The translations under genes were made by a program, and so were the position numbers. A stretch of 64,000 nucleotides of DNA, from the NCBI RefSeq assembly GCF_902702775.1, contig NZ_LR738724.1, forward strand, positions 1,364,001 to 1,428,000. The letters are read 5' to 3'. The DNA is from Streptococcus suis. GTDB taxonomy: Bacteria > Bacillota > Bacilli > Lactobacillales > Streptococcaceae. Below the pieces are notes generated by a model, which did no database searches, was not told the origin of the DNA, and was given only the letters and a program-made list of their open reading frames with translations. Positions 8,962 through 22,037 of this stretch are shown piece after piece (the first letter of the stretch is position 1; each line of letters opens with the position of its first letter).

Positions 8962-10237
8962 TTTCATCTTCTCCACTCACACGTTCAATCGTTGCACCTA
9001 AAGCAGCTAATTTTTCATGGAAACGATAATATCCTCGGTCTAAGTGCGTTAATTTACCTACAATCGTCTCACCTTCAGCAACCAAACCAGCCAGAATCAA
9101 GGCGGCACTTGCTCGTAAATCAGTAGACATAACCTGAGCACCTTGCAGAGCTTGTCCTCCCGTGATGATAGCTGTATCTCGTAAAATTTCCGAATGCAAA
9201 TCCATCCGACGCATTTCTTCCAAATGCTGGAAACGATTCTCAAATACCGTTTCAATCATGGTAGATTCACCCTTTGCAACTGCCATTAGAGCTGTAAATT
9301 GAGCCTGCATATCCGTTGGGAAGCCTGGGTGTGGCAAGGTTTTTACTGTTACAGGTTTAAGCTTATCCACTTGCGAACGAACTCGAATCCCTTCATCTTC
9401 TTCCGTCACCTCAACTCCCATCTCCAACATCTTAGAAATGAGTGGACGGTTGTGCTCCCAGACCGCATCTTTCACCAAGACATCGCCACCAGTCATTGCT
9501 GCTGCCACCATAAAGGTACCCGCTTCGATACGATCTTGCACCACTTGGTGTTCTGCGCCAGTCAATTCTTCTACACCAGTAACCGTAATCGTCTCTGTGC
9601 CTGCCCCCTTAACTTTAGCCCCCATTTTATTTAGGAAAATAGCCAAGTCAACAATTTCAGGTTCGCGCGCTGCATTTTCCAATACCGTTGTGCCCTGCGC
9701 CAGAGTTGCAGCCATCATCAAATTTTGCGTTGCCCCAACACTTGGGAAATCAAGATAGATATGAGCTCCCTGCAAGTTCTCTGCACTCGCTTCAATATAA
9801 CCAGCTCGCTGTTTAATTTTAGCCCCCATAGCTTGCAAACCTTTTAAGTGCAAATCTATTGGACGACTACCAATTGTACAACCTCCTGGCATAGAAACCT
9901 TAGCATAACCATTGCGTGCCAAAATCGGACCAAGAATAACAATAGAGGCGCGCATTTGACTCACATACTTATAAGGAGTTTCACTACCAAGTTTACCTGT
10001 TGCGTCAATATCGATAGTCTTTGTTTCCTCGTCAAATTTCACACGAACTCCCAGACCACGTACAACATTATTCATTGTATAGACATCAGACAAAATAGGA
10101 ACCTGAGTCAATTTGGTTTGCCCTTGACTTGCTAGAACTGTTGCTGCCAATAAAGGCAGAACGGCATTCTTCGCCCCCTCAATCTCAACCTGTCCTTTCA
10201 AACCGTTTTTACTACCTGTAACAATAATTGTATCCAT
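8954..10237 (-). CDS. murA: UDP-N-acetylglucosamine 1-carboxyvinyltransferase
   Basis: This 427-residue enzyme transfers enolpyruvate from PEP to UDP-GlcNAc, the first committed step of peptidoglycan synthesis. The active-site Cys120 is in [15 protein letters not shown], with Lys23-Asn24 in [11 protein letters not shown]; full length is typical. Cys at this position means fosfomycin could act on it. Streptococci usually carry two MurA paralogues; by its position downstream of the ATP synthase operon this looks like MurA1. It overlaps the following epuA and follows the DUF1146 gene by 23 bp. Confidence 0.96.
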   Translation of the reverse strand: MDTIIVTGSKNGLKGQVEIEGAKNAVLPLLAATVLASQGQTKLTQVPILSDVYTMNNVVRGLGVRVKFDEETKTIDIDATGKLGSETPYKYVSQMRASIVILGPILARNGYAKVSMPGGCTIGSRPIDLHLKGLQAMGAKIKQRAGYIEASAENLQGAHIYLDFPSVGATQNLMMAATLAQGTTVLENAAREPEIVDLAIFLNKMGAKVKGAGTETITVTGVEELTGAEHQVVQDRIEAGTFMVAAAMTGGDVLVKDAVWEHNRPLISKMLEMGVEVTEEDEGIRVRSQVDKLKPVTVKTLPHPGFPTDMQAQFTALMAVAKGESTMIETVFENRFQHLEEMRRMDLHSEILRDTAIITGGQALQGAQVMSTDLRASAALILAGLVAEGETIVGKLTHLDRGYYRFHEKLAALGATIERVSGEDENG

Positions 10238-10260
10238 TTCTTATCCTTTTCTTACTTAAA

Positions 10261-10485
10261 TCACATATTTGCAAAAGAGCGTCCCATCATCAACAATTCT
10301 AAAAAGAAAGTCGAGACCAAGTACCCCAGTGCTATTGCCAGAAAGAGAATCAGCAAATTGATTTTACGCTGATTGTCCCCCGTCACCTTCAACCACCGTG
10401 ACCAATCAACTGTTGTAACCAAGAGATGATGAGCCAGATAGATAAACAATATATGACTAAAAAACTGTAAAATTGAAATTACCAT
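10261..10485 (-). CDS. DUF1146 (YwzB-like) small membrane protein
   Basis: This 74-residue protein has two hydrophobic helices, about residues 1-20 and 42-66, with the DUF1146-like segment LFIYLAHHLL..VDWSRWLKVTGDN between them. Such genes sit between atpC and murA in many Firmicutes; function is unknown. I chose the ATG at 10485 (MVISILQF). An ATG 18 codons upstream, six bases from atpC, gives 92 residues with a non-membrane extension and no clear ribosome site. The chosen ATG is six bases after an extended -10 (10492-10500), so the mRNA may be leaderless. Confidence 0.7.
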   Translation of the reverse strand: MVISILQFFSHILFIYLAHHLLVTTVDWSRWLKVTGDNQRKINLLILFLAIALGYLVSTFFLELLMMGRSFANM

Positions 10486-10491
10486 GTTTCC

Positions 10492-10500
10492 ATTATACCA
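10492..10500 (-). promoter_or_regulatory. Extended -10 promoter directly upstream of the DUF1146 gene
   Basis: On the minus strand TGGTATAAT ends six bases before the chosen ATG. No convincing -35 is seen, as expected for an extended -10. It would let the DUF1146-murA-epuA-endA genes be transcribed separately from the ATP synthase operon. Confidence 0.6.
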
Positions 10501-10544
10501 TGAAATTAAAAAATGGAACTGAACCAAGTTCAATCCCATATAGA

Positions 10545-10961
10545 TTAATGTTTCCCAACACGAATACGATTTATCGCACGTTGGAGGGCGACTGTTGCAC
10601 GCATCTCCATATCAATATTACGAGCAGTCTGTGCTTCTTCCAATTCACGTTCCGCGCGCAATTTGGCACGTTCCGCACGACTAATATCAATATCCCGTTC
10701 CCGCTCAGCGGAATCAGAAATGACCGTAATAATATCCTTGTTGACTTCAATGATTCCACCATTGACCGCAATCCAGTCTACATGGTTTTCATCATCAACA
10801 CGACGCACTTTCATTTCACCGATTTCCAAAACTGCAATCAGTTCTTCATGTCCAGAATAGACACCCATCTCACCATCAACCGTTTTGACCAAAACAAATG
10901 CTGCATGATGGTCATATTTGATACCGTCTGGTGTTACGATTTGTACAGTCATTTGTCCCAT
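10545..10961 (-). CDS. atpC: F-type ATP synthase epsilon subunit
   Basis: This 138-residue central-stalk subunit couples gamma rotation and can inhibit ATP hydrolysis. The N-terminal beta-sandwich ([37 protein letters not shown]) and a C-terminal helical hairpin with many Arg and Glu (about 88-135) are visible. The ATG at 10961 (MGQMTVQ) has GAGGTGG upstream, and family members start alike. It is the last of eight atp genes, ten bases after atpD. Confidence 0.95.
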   Translation of the reverse strand: MGQMTVQIVTPDGIKYDHHAAFVLVKTVDGEMGVYSGHEELIAVLEIGEMKVRRVDDENHVDWIAVNGGIIEVNKDIITVISDSAERERDIDISRAERAKLRAERELEEAQTARNIDMEMRATVALQRAINRIRVGKH

Positions 10962-10970
10962 AAGCCACCT

Positions 10971-13275
<2,305 letters not shown>

Positions 13276-13286
13276 TATTCACTCCT

Positions 13287-14789
13287 TTACTTAAAGACAG
13301 ACTGGTCTTTGAAAGCTTGGATAGCAGCATTCAATTCATCTGTGTCAGGAAGATCTTTTGTTGTACGAATAACATCCAAAAGACCATCGTAGTGCAAATC
13401 AAAATATGCGTACAGTTCTTCTTCAAATGCCAAAATGTCATCAATTGGCACTGAATCCAAGAAGCCATTTGTCAAAGCATACAAAATCAAAACCTGTTTT
13501 TCAACTGGGAGTGGCTTATGCAATGGCTGTTTCAACACTTCCACAGTCCGACGACCACGGTTGAGTTTGGCCTGAGTTGCTGCATCCAAATCCGAACCGA
13601 ATTGCGTAAAGGCCTCCAATTCACGATAAGAAGCTAAGTCGATACGAAGGGTACCTGCAACCTTTTTCATGGCCTTAATCTGTGCAGAGCCACCTACACG
13701 TGATACAGAAGAACCCGCATCAATGGCTGGACGGATACCAGAGTTGAATAAATCGTCCTTCAAGAAGATTTGTCCATCCGTGATTGAAATCACGTTGGTA
13801 GCGATGTAAGCTGAAATATCTCCCGCTTGTGTTTCGATAAATGGTAGAGCTGTAATAGAACCACCGCCCAATTCATCTGAAACCTTTGCTGAACGCTCTA
13901 GCAAACGACTGTGCAAGTAGAATACATCCCCTGGATAGGCTTCACGACCCGGAGGACGACGAAGCAAGAGAGATAATTCACGGTAAGCTACCGCTTGTTT
14001 TGACAAATCATCGTAAACAATCAAGACGTGTTTGCCTTCATACATGAACTCTTCTGCCATTGCAACACCAGCATAAGGAGCCAAGAAAAGCAATGGAGAC
14101 GGTTGTGAAGCAGATGCAGTTACTACGATTGTGTAATCCAAAGCACCGTATTGACGAAGCGTTTCAACCTGAGTACGAACAGTTGACTCTTTCTGACCGA
14201 TAGCCACATAGATACAAATCATGTCTTGGCCTTTTTGGTTGAGAATAGCATCAATAGCTACAGATGTCTTCCCTGTCTGACGGTCACCGATAATCAATTC
14301 ACGCTGACCACGACCAATCGGAACCAAAGCGTCAATCGCCTTAAGACCAGTTTGAAGCGGTTCATTAACCGACTTACGTTGCATAACACCTGGTGCTGGA
14401 TATTCAATCGGACGAGTCTTACTAGTACGAATTTCACCAAGACCATCCACAGGTTGACCAAGTGGGTTGATGACACGACCAATCAAAGCCGAACCAACTG
14501 GTACTTCCATAATTTTACCAGTACGACGAACAACTGACCCTTCACGAATATCGGTAAATTGTCCGAGAATAATGATACCAACATCGTTGGTTTCTAAGTT
14601 TTGTGCCATACCAATGGTGCCATTTTCAAATACCAAAAGCTCTCCACTCATGGCATTGTCAAGACCTTGCGCACGGGCGATACCGTCACCGATATAGGTT
14701 ACGACACCAGTCTCTGTGTAGTCAAAGTCAGGCTGAAAGCCTTCAATTTGTTGTTTTAGTAAAGCGCTAATTTCTTGTGCATTAATCAA
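13287..14789 (-). CDS. atpA: F-type ATP synthase alpha subunit (TTG start)
   Basis: This 500-residue non-catalytic nucleotide-binding subunit has P-loop GDRQTGKT at 168-175, the conserved VGQKEST-like region [12 protein letters not shown] and the arginine-finger segment SSVSRVGG. The N-terminus [17 protein letters not shown] matches streptococcal AtpA. The initiating codon at 14787-14789 is TTG, because no in-frame ATG lies nearby and the protein would otherwise lose conserved residues. A purine-rich AAAGTGGTG lies a few bases upstream. It lies 21 bp after atpH. Confidence 0.95.
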   Translation of the reverse strand: MINAQEISALLKQQIEGFQPDFDYTETGVVTYIGDGIARAQGLDNAMSGELLVFENGTIGMAQNLETNDVGIIILGQFTDIREGSVVRRTGKIMEVPVGSALIGRVINPLGQPVDGLGEIRTSKTRPIEYPAPGVMQRKSVNEPLQTGLKAIDALVPIGRGQRELIIGDRQTGKTSVAIDAILNQKGQDMICIYVAIGQKESTVRTQVETLRQYGALDYTIVVTASASQPSPLLFLAPYAGVAMAEEFMYEGKHVLIVYDDLSKQAVAYRELSLLLRRPPGREAYPGDVFYLHSRLLERSAKVSDELGGGSITALPFIETQAGDISAYIATNVISITDGQIFLKDDLFNSGIRPAIDAGSSVSRVGGSAQIKAMKKVAGTLRIDLASYRELEAFTQFGSDLDAATQAKLNRGRRTVEVLKQPLHKPLPVEKQVLILYALTNGFLDSVPIDDILAFEEELYAYFDLHYDGLLDVIRTTKDLPDTDELNAAIQAFKDQSVFK

Positions 14790-14810
14790 AAGAACACCAC
14801 TTTCTATTTT

Positions 14811-15344
<534 letters not shown>

Positions 15345-15860
15345 CTACTTGTCTCCTAGTTTGTCCAAATAACGGTCAATCAAGTTACTATGAGCTTGTT
15401 GGTCCAAATCTTCCAAAATAATTTTGCTTGCAAGATCAACTGCCAATTCAGCAACTTGAACACGCAAGTTTTCTTGTGCTTCACGTTTTTCAGCTTCAAT
15501 TTCCAATTGAGCTTTTTGCTTCAATCCTTGAATTTCAACATCTGCTTGCTCAAGAATACGTTTTTTCTCTAGTTTTGCGCGTTCAACCGCGTCTTGAATA
15601 ATCTTTTGACTTTCAATACGTCCCTGTACCAACTCATCTTCACGTTGTTGAACAAGGTTCGCTGCTGCTGTTAGTTTTTCTTCTGCAGCATCAATATCAT
15701 TTGCAATCTTATTGGCACGTTCTTCAAAAATACCTGTAATTTTATCCCATGCAAAAACACGAATAAGAATAATAAGTATTGTAAATGAGGCTGTTACCAA
15801 GATAAAGTTTCCAAGAATGGTACTAGATTGCATTGTAATAGTTGTTGCCATAGTTGTCAT
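15345..15860 (-). CDS. atpF: F-type ATP synthase b subunit
   Basis: This 171-residue protein has a single N-terminal membrane helix (LGNFILVTASFTILIILIRVFAW, about 15-38). A long charged coiled coil rich in Glu, Lys and Gln (about 45-145) forms the stator stalk. The conserved ELAVDLASKII segment is near the C-terminus. The start is the ATG at 15860 with AGGA upstream; a second ATG three codons later is possible. It lies eight bases after atpB. Confidence 0.95.
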   Translation of the reverse strand: MTTMATTITMQSSTILGNFILVTASFTILIILIRVFAWDKITGIFEERANKIANDIDAAEEKLTAAANLVQQREDELVQGRIESQKIIQDAVERAKLEKKRILEQADVEIQGLKQKAQLEIEAEKREAQENLRVQVAELAVDLASKIILEDLDQQAHSNLIDRYLDKLGDK

Positions 15861-15868
15861 TCCCTTTC

Positions 15869-16585
15869 CTATTCACTCTCACCACTAATTTTTTTATTTA
15901 AGTACATAGATACCAACATGATAAATACATATCCCTGCAAGCATGAAATGAATACAGAAAATGCTGTCCAAACAACGTTTAGAGCAAAGGCAATTGGATA
16001 TGCAAGTGCACTTTGTTGAGATAATTGTAGAAGAAGAGAGACAAGCACTTCACCAGCATAAATATTACCGTACAGACGAAGAGCAAGCGACACAAGGTTG
16101 GTCACTTCTTCCAAAATGTTCATTGGAGCCATAGCCCAGGGTGTCACAAAAGATTTGAGGTACGCCTTGAAACCGCGACGACGAATACCTTCAACATGAC
16201 AAAATACTGTTGCAATTGTTGCCAAACCGAAATCGTAAGCCATATTGGCCGTTGGAGAAGTCCACAAATTATGTCCTTCTGCTGTTTCCAATTTGGTCAT
16301 CAAACCTAGATTATTAGCAACCAAAAGAAAAGTAAAGACTGTAAAGAAGAACAAGGAATACCGCTTTGCTTCCGCATCGCCAAGATTCCCTTTTGTAAAA
16401 TTGATGGTCAATTCGTAAACGTACTCCAAAACATTCTGTTTTCCTTTTGGCTTGAGCTCCATCCGACGACTAGCCCAAAAAACAAGTAAGAAAATAATGG
16501 AAATGGTAATGACAGAAACCAATACCATGGTCAGGTCAAAGGTTACGGGACCAAGGGTAAGGGTTGGACTTAAATGTTCTTCCAA
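15869..16585 (-). CDS. atpB: F-type ATP synthase a subunit
   Basis: This 238-residue membrane subunit forms the proton half-channels against the c ring. Five to six hydrophobic segments are visible. The essential arginine is Arg170 in [16 protein letters not shown]. The order c-a-b-delta-alpha-gamma-beta-epsilon, with c before a, is the streptococcal/enterococcal arrangement rather than the E. coli one. No atpI-like gene precedes it in this window. Confidence 0.96.
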   Translation of the reverse strand: MEEHLSPTLTLGPVTFDLTMVLVSVITISIIFLLVFWASRRMELKPKGKQNVLEYVYELTINFTKGNLGDAEAKRYSLFFFTVFTFLLVANNLGLMTKLETAEGHNLWTSPTANMAYDFGLATIATVFCHVEGIRRRGFKAYLKSFVTPWAMAPMNILEEVTNLVSLALRLYGNIYAGEVLVSLLLQLSQQSALAYPIAFALNVVWTAFSVFISCLQGYVFIMLVSMYLNKKISGESE

Positions 16586-16621
16586 TGGAGGTTCCCCCCT
16601 TTTCTATTTCTCTATTTTCTA

Positions 16622-16822
16622 CTATTTCAAGACAAATGTCATAGCCAAGGTTACGAAGAAAGTTCCCTCGATAAAGGCAACACCCAAAAATACACCAGCC
16701 ATCAATTTACTTTGCATTTCTGGTTGACGTGCAGTCGAACTAAGGTATGAAGCCACCAACAGTCCCTCACCGATACTTACACCAAGACAGGCCAATCCAA
16801 GGGCCAATGCGCCTAAACTCAT
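16622..16822 (-). CDS. atpE: F-type ATP synthase c subunit
   Basis: This 66-residue proteolipid forms a two-helix hairpin. The proton-binding carboxylate is Glu52 in GVAFIEGTFFVTLA in the second helix, and the polar loop is ARQPEMQ. It is the first gene of the operon, with AAGGAG upstream of the ATG at 16822 and the promoter at 16857-16885. Confidence 0.95.
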   Translation of the reverse strand: MSLGALALGLACLGVSIGEGLLVASYLSSTARQPEMQSKLMAGVFLGVAFIEGTFFVTLAMTFVLK

Positions 16823-16856
16823 AACGAATTCTCCTTTTAAAATTTAATACCATGTA

Positions 16857-16885
16857 AGGATACTCCTAAAACATCTATTTGTCAA
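16857..16885 (-). promoter_or_regulatory. atp operon promoter
   Basis: On the minus strand, -35 TTGACA (16880-16885), a 17-base spacer and -10 TATCCT (16857-16862), about 35 bp upstream of atpE. A cre-like core AAACGCTTACA lies upstream at about 16900-16910, but its left end departs from consensus. Confidence 0.8.
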
Positions 16886-16924
16886 GAAAATACCGCCATT
16901 GTAAGCGTTTAATTCATTTTTACA

Positions 16925-16957
16925 AAATAAAAAGAAAAGACTGTTTCATCTTTTCTT
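16925..16957 (-). terminator. Terminator after the lipid kinase gene
   Basis: An AT-rich nine-base-pair stem (AAGAAAAGA / TCTTTTCTT, 16932-16957) is followed on the minus strand by TTTATTTTG. It is weak but sits two bases after the stop of the preceding gene. Confidence 0.6.
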
Positions 16958-16958
16958 C

Positions 16959-18002
16959 CTATTTAATAGTTTCATTAATATGGTCTGTTTCTTCAATGAA
17001 GCGTTTGGCCATATCTTCTCGATTCATCTGATCAGTATCAAGAGTGATTGCATGGTCAGAAACCAGATCTGTATCTGCGAAAAACTCTATATGGTTTGAT
17101 AGGTTGTACAGACGTACAGGGGCTTCCCCACCAAACTCTCCATCTAGATTGAGCAGTAGACGGTTATCTGGGTTAAGATTTTCGATGGATAGGCTCTTGG
17201 TTTTTATGTATTCAACTAAATCACTATCAATGTGTTTGCCACCGTCTAAGACTTGACGAATCAGATGCAGAATTTCAAATAAATTCCCTGTTTTAACCAT
17301 CAATAAGGTAAAATTACCATCATCTAACTTAGCATCTGGAACGATCTGTTCAAACCCTCCAATTGAATTGGTTAAGGCAACAAAAATCATTGAAACCGAG
17401 CCTTCAAACACGCCCTCGTCATGCTCTACACGAACAGGTGTAAATTGTACTTGTGGCAGGAGTTCTGCTCCTTTTACCACATAGGCCAAATAGCCAAACA
17501 TGGTCTTAAGTTGACTTGGAACACTGTAGGTCAATTCCGTAAGTGTACCTGCCGCAGCAATGTTGATAAAATAATGTTCTTGATGAAAACCATTTTTTTG
17601 ATTTTTGACTAAACCAATATCCATTAAAATGGTCTGCTGCTTACCAATAACCTTAGCTGCTTCTACAGGATTTCCCCTGGGCACTTTTAATGCACGCGCA
17701 TAGTCATTGGTGGTGCCAGTCGGTATGATGGCCATCTGCGGACGTTTTTCAAGCGGAGCAATTCCATTGACGACTTCATTGATTGTTCCATCTCCACCAG
17801 CCGCAATAATCAAGTCAAAGCCTGCAAGTGCCGCACGTGTAGCCTCATTTTTTGCAGAGTCTTTCTCAGCAGTTGTTTGGAAAGCTGAAGTTTCATAACC
17901 GTAACCTTCCAAAATGTCCAATACTTCGGCCACATTTTTCTTCATGATTTCTTGACCTGAGGTCGGATTATATATTAGTCTAGCACGTTTTCTTTCTTCC
18001 AT
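16959..18002 (-). CDS. dgkB: Diacylglycerol kinase-family lipid kinase (DgkB-like)
   Basis: This 347-residue soluble lipid kinase belongs to the DagK catalytic family. The nucleotide-binding motifs AAGGDGTINEVVNG (GGDGT at 69-73) and PTGTTNDYARAL (96-105) are clear, as is the N-terminal RLIYNPTSGQ. In Bacillus, DgkB returns diacylglycerol, a by-product of lipoteichoic acid synthesis, to phosphatidate. I chose the ATG at 18002 (MEERKRARL), ten bases after the ligA stop; the longer frame overlaps ligA. The ligA-dgkB pair is probably cotranscribed. Confidence 0.85.
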   Translation of the reverse strand: MEERKRARLIYNPTSGQEIMKKNVAEVLDILEGYGYETSAFQTTAEKDSAKNEATRAALAGFDLIIAAGGDGTINEVVNGIAPLEKRPQMAIIPTGTTNDYARALKVPRGNPVEAAKVIGKQQTILMDIGLVKNQKNGFHQEHYFINIAAAGTLTELTYSVPSQLKTMFGYLAYVVKGAELLPQVQFTPVRVEHDEGVFEGSVSMIFVALTNSIGGFEQIVPDAKLDDGNFTLLMVKTGNLFEILHLIRQVLDGGKHIDSDLVEYIKTKSLSIENLNPDNRLLLNLDGEFGGEAPVRLYNLSNHIEFFADTDLVSDHAITLDTDQMNREDMAKRFIEETDHINETIK

Positions 18003-18012
18003 CGTTTTACCT

Positions 18013-19986
<1,974 letters not shown>

Positions 19987-20059
19987 TGATTTGAGGGTGC
20001 GAACTATATTTGCGCTTCAATAAAAACAGATTCCTTTAGATAATTTTTAGTAAAAAATG

Positions 20060-20065
20060 TATAAT
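20060..20065 (+). promoter_or_regulatory. Promoter of the small-protein/permease operon (-10)
   Basis: TATAAT at 20060-20065, with a weak TTTAGA -35 candidate at 20035-20040 (19-base spacer). It is about 28 bp upstream of the first gene and divergent from ligA. Confidence 0.55.
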
Positions 20066-20093
20066 GTGTATATAAAATTTTTGGAGGTGCCCT

Positions 20094-20240
20094 ATGGCTG
20101 TAACCTATAAACGACAAGATGATTTAGAAAAGATGCTGGAAGAATTTGCTTCATTTGAAAAACTGGAAGAAATTGAGTATCCTGATCCAAAATCAAAAGA
20201 AAATTCCGAGAAAAACAACTTGAATCAGGATAAAAAATAA
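20094..20240 (+). CDS. Small acidic hypothetical protein (48 aa)
   Basis: The 48-codon frame begins with ATG five bases after a strong GGAGGTG. It encodes a soluble, highly charged peptide starting MAVTYKRQDDLEKMLEEF and ending in Lys/Asn-rich sequence, with no membrane segment. It lies one base before the permease gene, which argues for coupled translation. It resembles short streptococcal hypothetical proteins found at permease loci, but I cannot name a function. Confidence 0.8.
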   Translation: MAVTYKRQDDLEKMLEEFASFEKLEEIEYPDPKSKENSEKNNLNQDKK

Positions 20241-20241
20241 T

Positions 20242-21147
20242 ATGTTCGGTCTTGATCAATTACCTACCTCCGTCCTACAGGCGGGGGCTATTTTCCTATC
20301 TATCATGATTGAAGCCTTGCCCTTTGTGTTGATTGGAGCATTGATTTCTGGCTTTATTGATGTGTTTATCACCCCTGAAAAAGTCCATAAACTCCTTCCC
20401 AAGAACAAGTTTCTTGCCATTCTATTTGGAACCTTTATCGGCTTCATTTTTCCGTCTTGCGAATGTGGTATTGTCCCTATTGTCAATCGGCTATTAGAGA
20501 AAAAAGTACCTAATTATACTGCTGTTCCCTTTTTAGTAACGGCTCCTGTGATTAATCCCATCGTCCTTTTTGCAACCTTTACTGCTTTTGGCAATTCCCT
20601 ACTTTTCGCCTTCTATAGAGCCCTAGGAGCCATCATTGTATCCCTAGTATTGGGAATCATTCTTGGTTTTTTCGTAAAAGGACCCATTCTTAGAGGAAGC
20701 AAGTTTGACCATCACCAGCATGATTATTCGGATAAAACCAGCTGGCAAAAAGTTGGCTTCGCACTTATTCATGCCATTGATGAATTTTTTGATACGGGGC
20801 GTTACCTAGTCTTTGGTTGTCTATTTGCCAGTCTCGTACAAGTCTATATTCCAACTGCTGTCCTGACTACCATCGGTCACAGTCCATTAACAGCTATTTT
20901 ACTGATGATGTTGCTGGCCTTTCTTCTTTCCCTATGTTCTGAAGCCGATGCCTTTATTGGTGCATCACTACTATCCAGCTTCGGATTCGCCCCAGTAATG
21001 GCTTTCTTAGTTATCGGACCCATGGTGGATGTTAAAAACTTGCTCATGATGAAACATTATTTCAAGGGGAAATTTATAGCCGGTTTTATCATTACTATCA
21101 CTCTCGTTATTTTGGGATATAGTCTGATACTTGGAGGTGTAGTATGA
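20242..21147 (+). CDS. Permease of the YraQ/DUF318 (ArsP_1) family
   Basis: This 301-residue membrane protein has about eight helices. The family hallmark FIFPSCECGIVPIVNRLL (Cys-Glu-Cys in a re-entrant segment, about residues 70-88) and the repeated-fold segment LCSEADAFIGASLL (about 232-245) are visible. Homologues move metals, metalloids or organoarsenicals, often paired with a TIGR03943 protein as here. A His-rich cytosolic loop (FDHHQHDYSD, about 154-163) could bind metal. The stop overlaps the start of the next gene by four bases. Substrate is unknown. Confidence 0.85.
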   Translation: MFGLDQLPTSVLQAGAIFLSIMIEALPFVLIGALISGFIDVFITPEKVHKLLPKNKFLAILFGTFIGFIFPSCECGIVPIVNRLLEKKVPNYTAVPFLVTAPVINPIVLFATFTAFGNSLLFAFYRALGAIIVSLVLGIILGFFVKGPILRGSKFDHHQHDYSDKTSWQKVGFALIHAIDEFFDTGRYLVFGCLFASLVQVYIPTAVLTTIGHSPLTAILLMMLLAFLLSLCSEADAFIGASLLSSFGFAPVMAFLVIGPMVDVKNLLMMKHYFKGKFIAGFIITITLVILGYSLILGGVV

Positions 21148-21959
21148 TTCGTTTTTTAATTCTTGCAGGCTATTTTGAGATGACCATGTATCTTTATGTC
21201 TCTGGAAAATTAGACCAATACATCAATCTGCACTATAGCTATCTAGCCTATCTATCCATGGTTTTATCTTTCATACTTGCCATCGTACAATTATATGTCT
21301 GGGTAAAAGAAATTCGAGTACATAGCCATTTAAATAGCAAAATTGCCAAACTATCAAGCATTGGACTATTGCTCATTCCTCTTGCTATAGCCTGGCTCTT
21401 TCCTACGGTAAGCCTGGATTCAACAACTGTTGCTGCCAAGGGCTATCATTTCCCACTAGCAGCAGAAAACGATGCTAATACACAAAACCAAGAAGGGACG
21501 ACTGTTCAGTATCTCAAGCCTGATACTTCTATTTATTTTACGAAATCTGCCTATCAAAACCAGATGCGTGAAATTGCTGATCGGTACTTGGCTGAAGAAA
21601 CCATTGTCGTTACTAATGAAAACTATATGGAAGTGATGGAAGCAATCTACGACTATCCTACGGAATTTTCAGGAAAAACGATTGAAATGATTGGATTTGT
21701 CTACAATGACCCTGACAATAGCCAGCAATTTTTCCTTTTCCGCTTTGGTATTATTCACTGCATTGCTGATTCTGGGGTATATGGCTTACTCTCTACGGGG
21801 GCTACCACAGAATTTCCTAACAATACTTGGGTAAAAGCCAGAGGAACAGTCAAGGTTTCCTACCACACATCGTTGAAACAAAATCTCCCAACACTTGAAT
21901 TACAATCGATGGTTCAGATTGAACAGCCAGATTCCCCGTATGTCTACCGTGTTTTCTAA
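21144..21959 (+). CDS. TIGR03943/DUF1980-type permease partner protein
   Basis: This 271-residue protein has three N-terminal helices (about 1-20, 30-52, 66-86) and a larger extracytoplasmic domain. The domain carries the family-like segments GKTIEMIGFVYNDP and FRFGIIHCIADSGVYGLL. It is encoded by an ATGA overlap with the permease gene, the usual pairing for this family, so the two probably act as one transporter or sensor-transporter. The Cys in IIHCIADS is a possible metal ligand. Function beyond that is not known. Confidence 0.8.
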   Translation: MIRFLILAGYFEMTMYLYVSGKLDQYINLHYSYLAYLSMVLSFILAIVQLYVWVKEIRVHSHLNSKIAKLSSIGLLLIPLAIAWLFPTVSLDSTTVAAKGYHFPLAAENDANTQNQEGTTVQYLKPDTSIYFTKSAYQNQMREIADRYLAEETIVVTNENYMEVMEAIYDYPTEFSGKTIEMIGFVYNDPDNSQQFFLFRFGIIHCIADSGVYGLLSTGATTEFPNNTWVKARGTVKVSYHTSLKQNLPTLELQSMVQIEQPDSPYVYRVF

Positions 21960-21996
21960 TAATTCCAACTCAAAAAGTGAATTTTCTGACAATTTG

Positions 21997-22005
21997 TGGT
22001 ATACT
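21997..22005 (+). promoter_or_regulatory. zwf promoter (extended -10)
   Basis: TGGTATACT, an extended -10, lies 32 bp upstream of the zwf ATG. The -35 region is poor. Confidence 0.65.
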
Positions 22006-22037
22006 ATTAATGATATTCAACAGATAGGAATGAAATT

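Noticed and set aside
16900-16913. cre site controlling the atp operon
   Set aside because: The core matches (AAACGCTTACA) but the conserved TG at the left is lost, and it lies upstream of the -35; too weak for a separate call.
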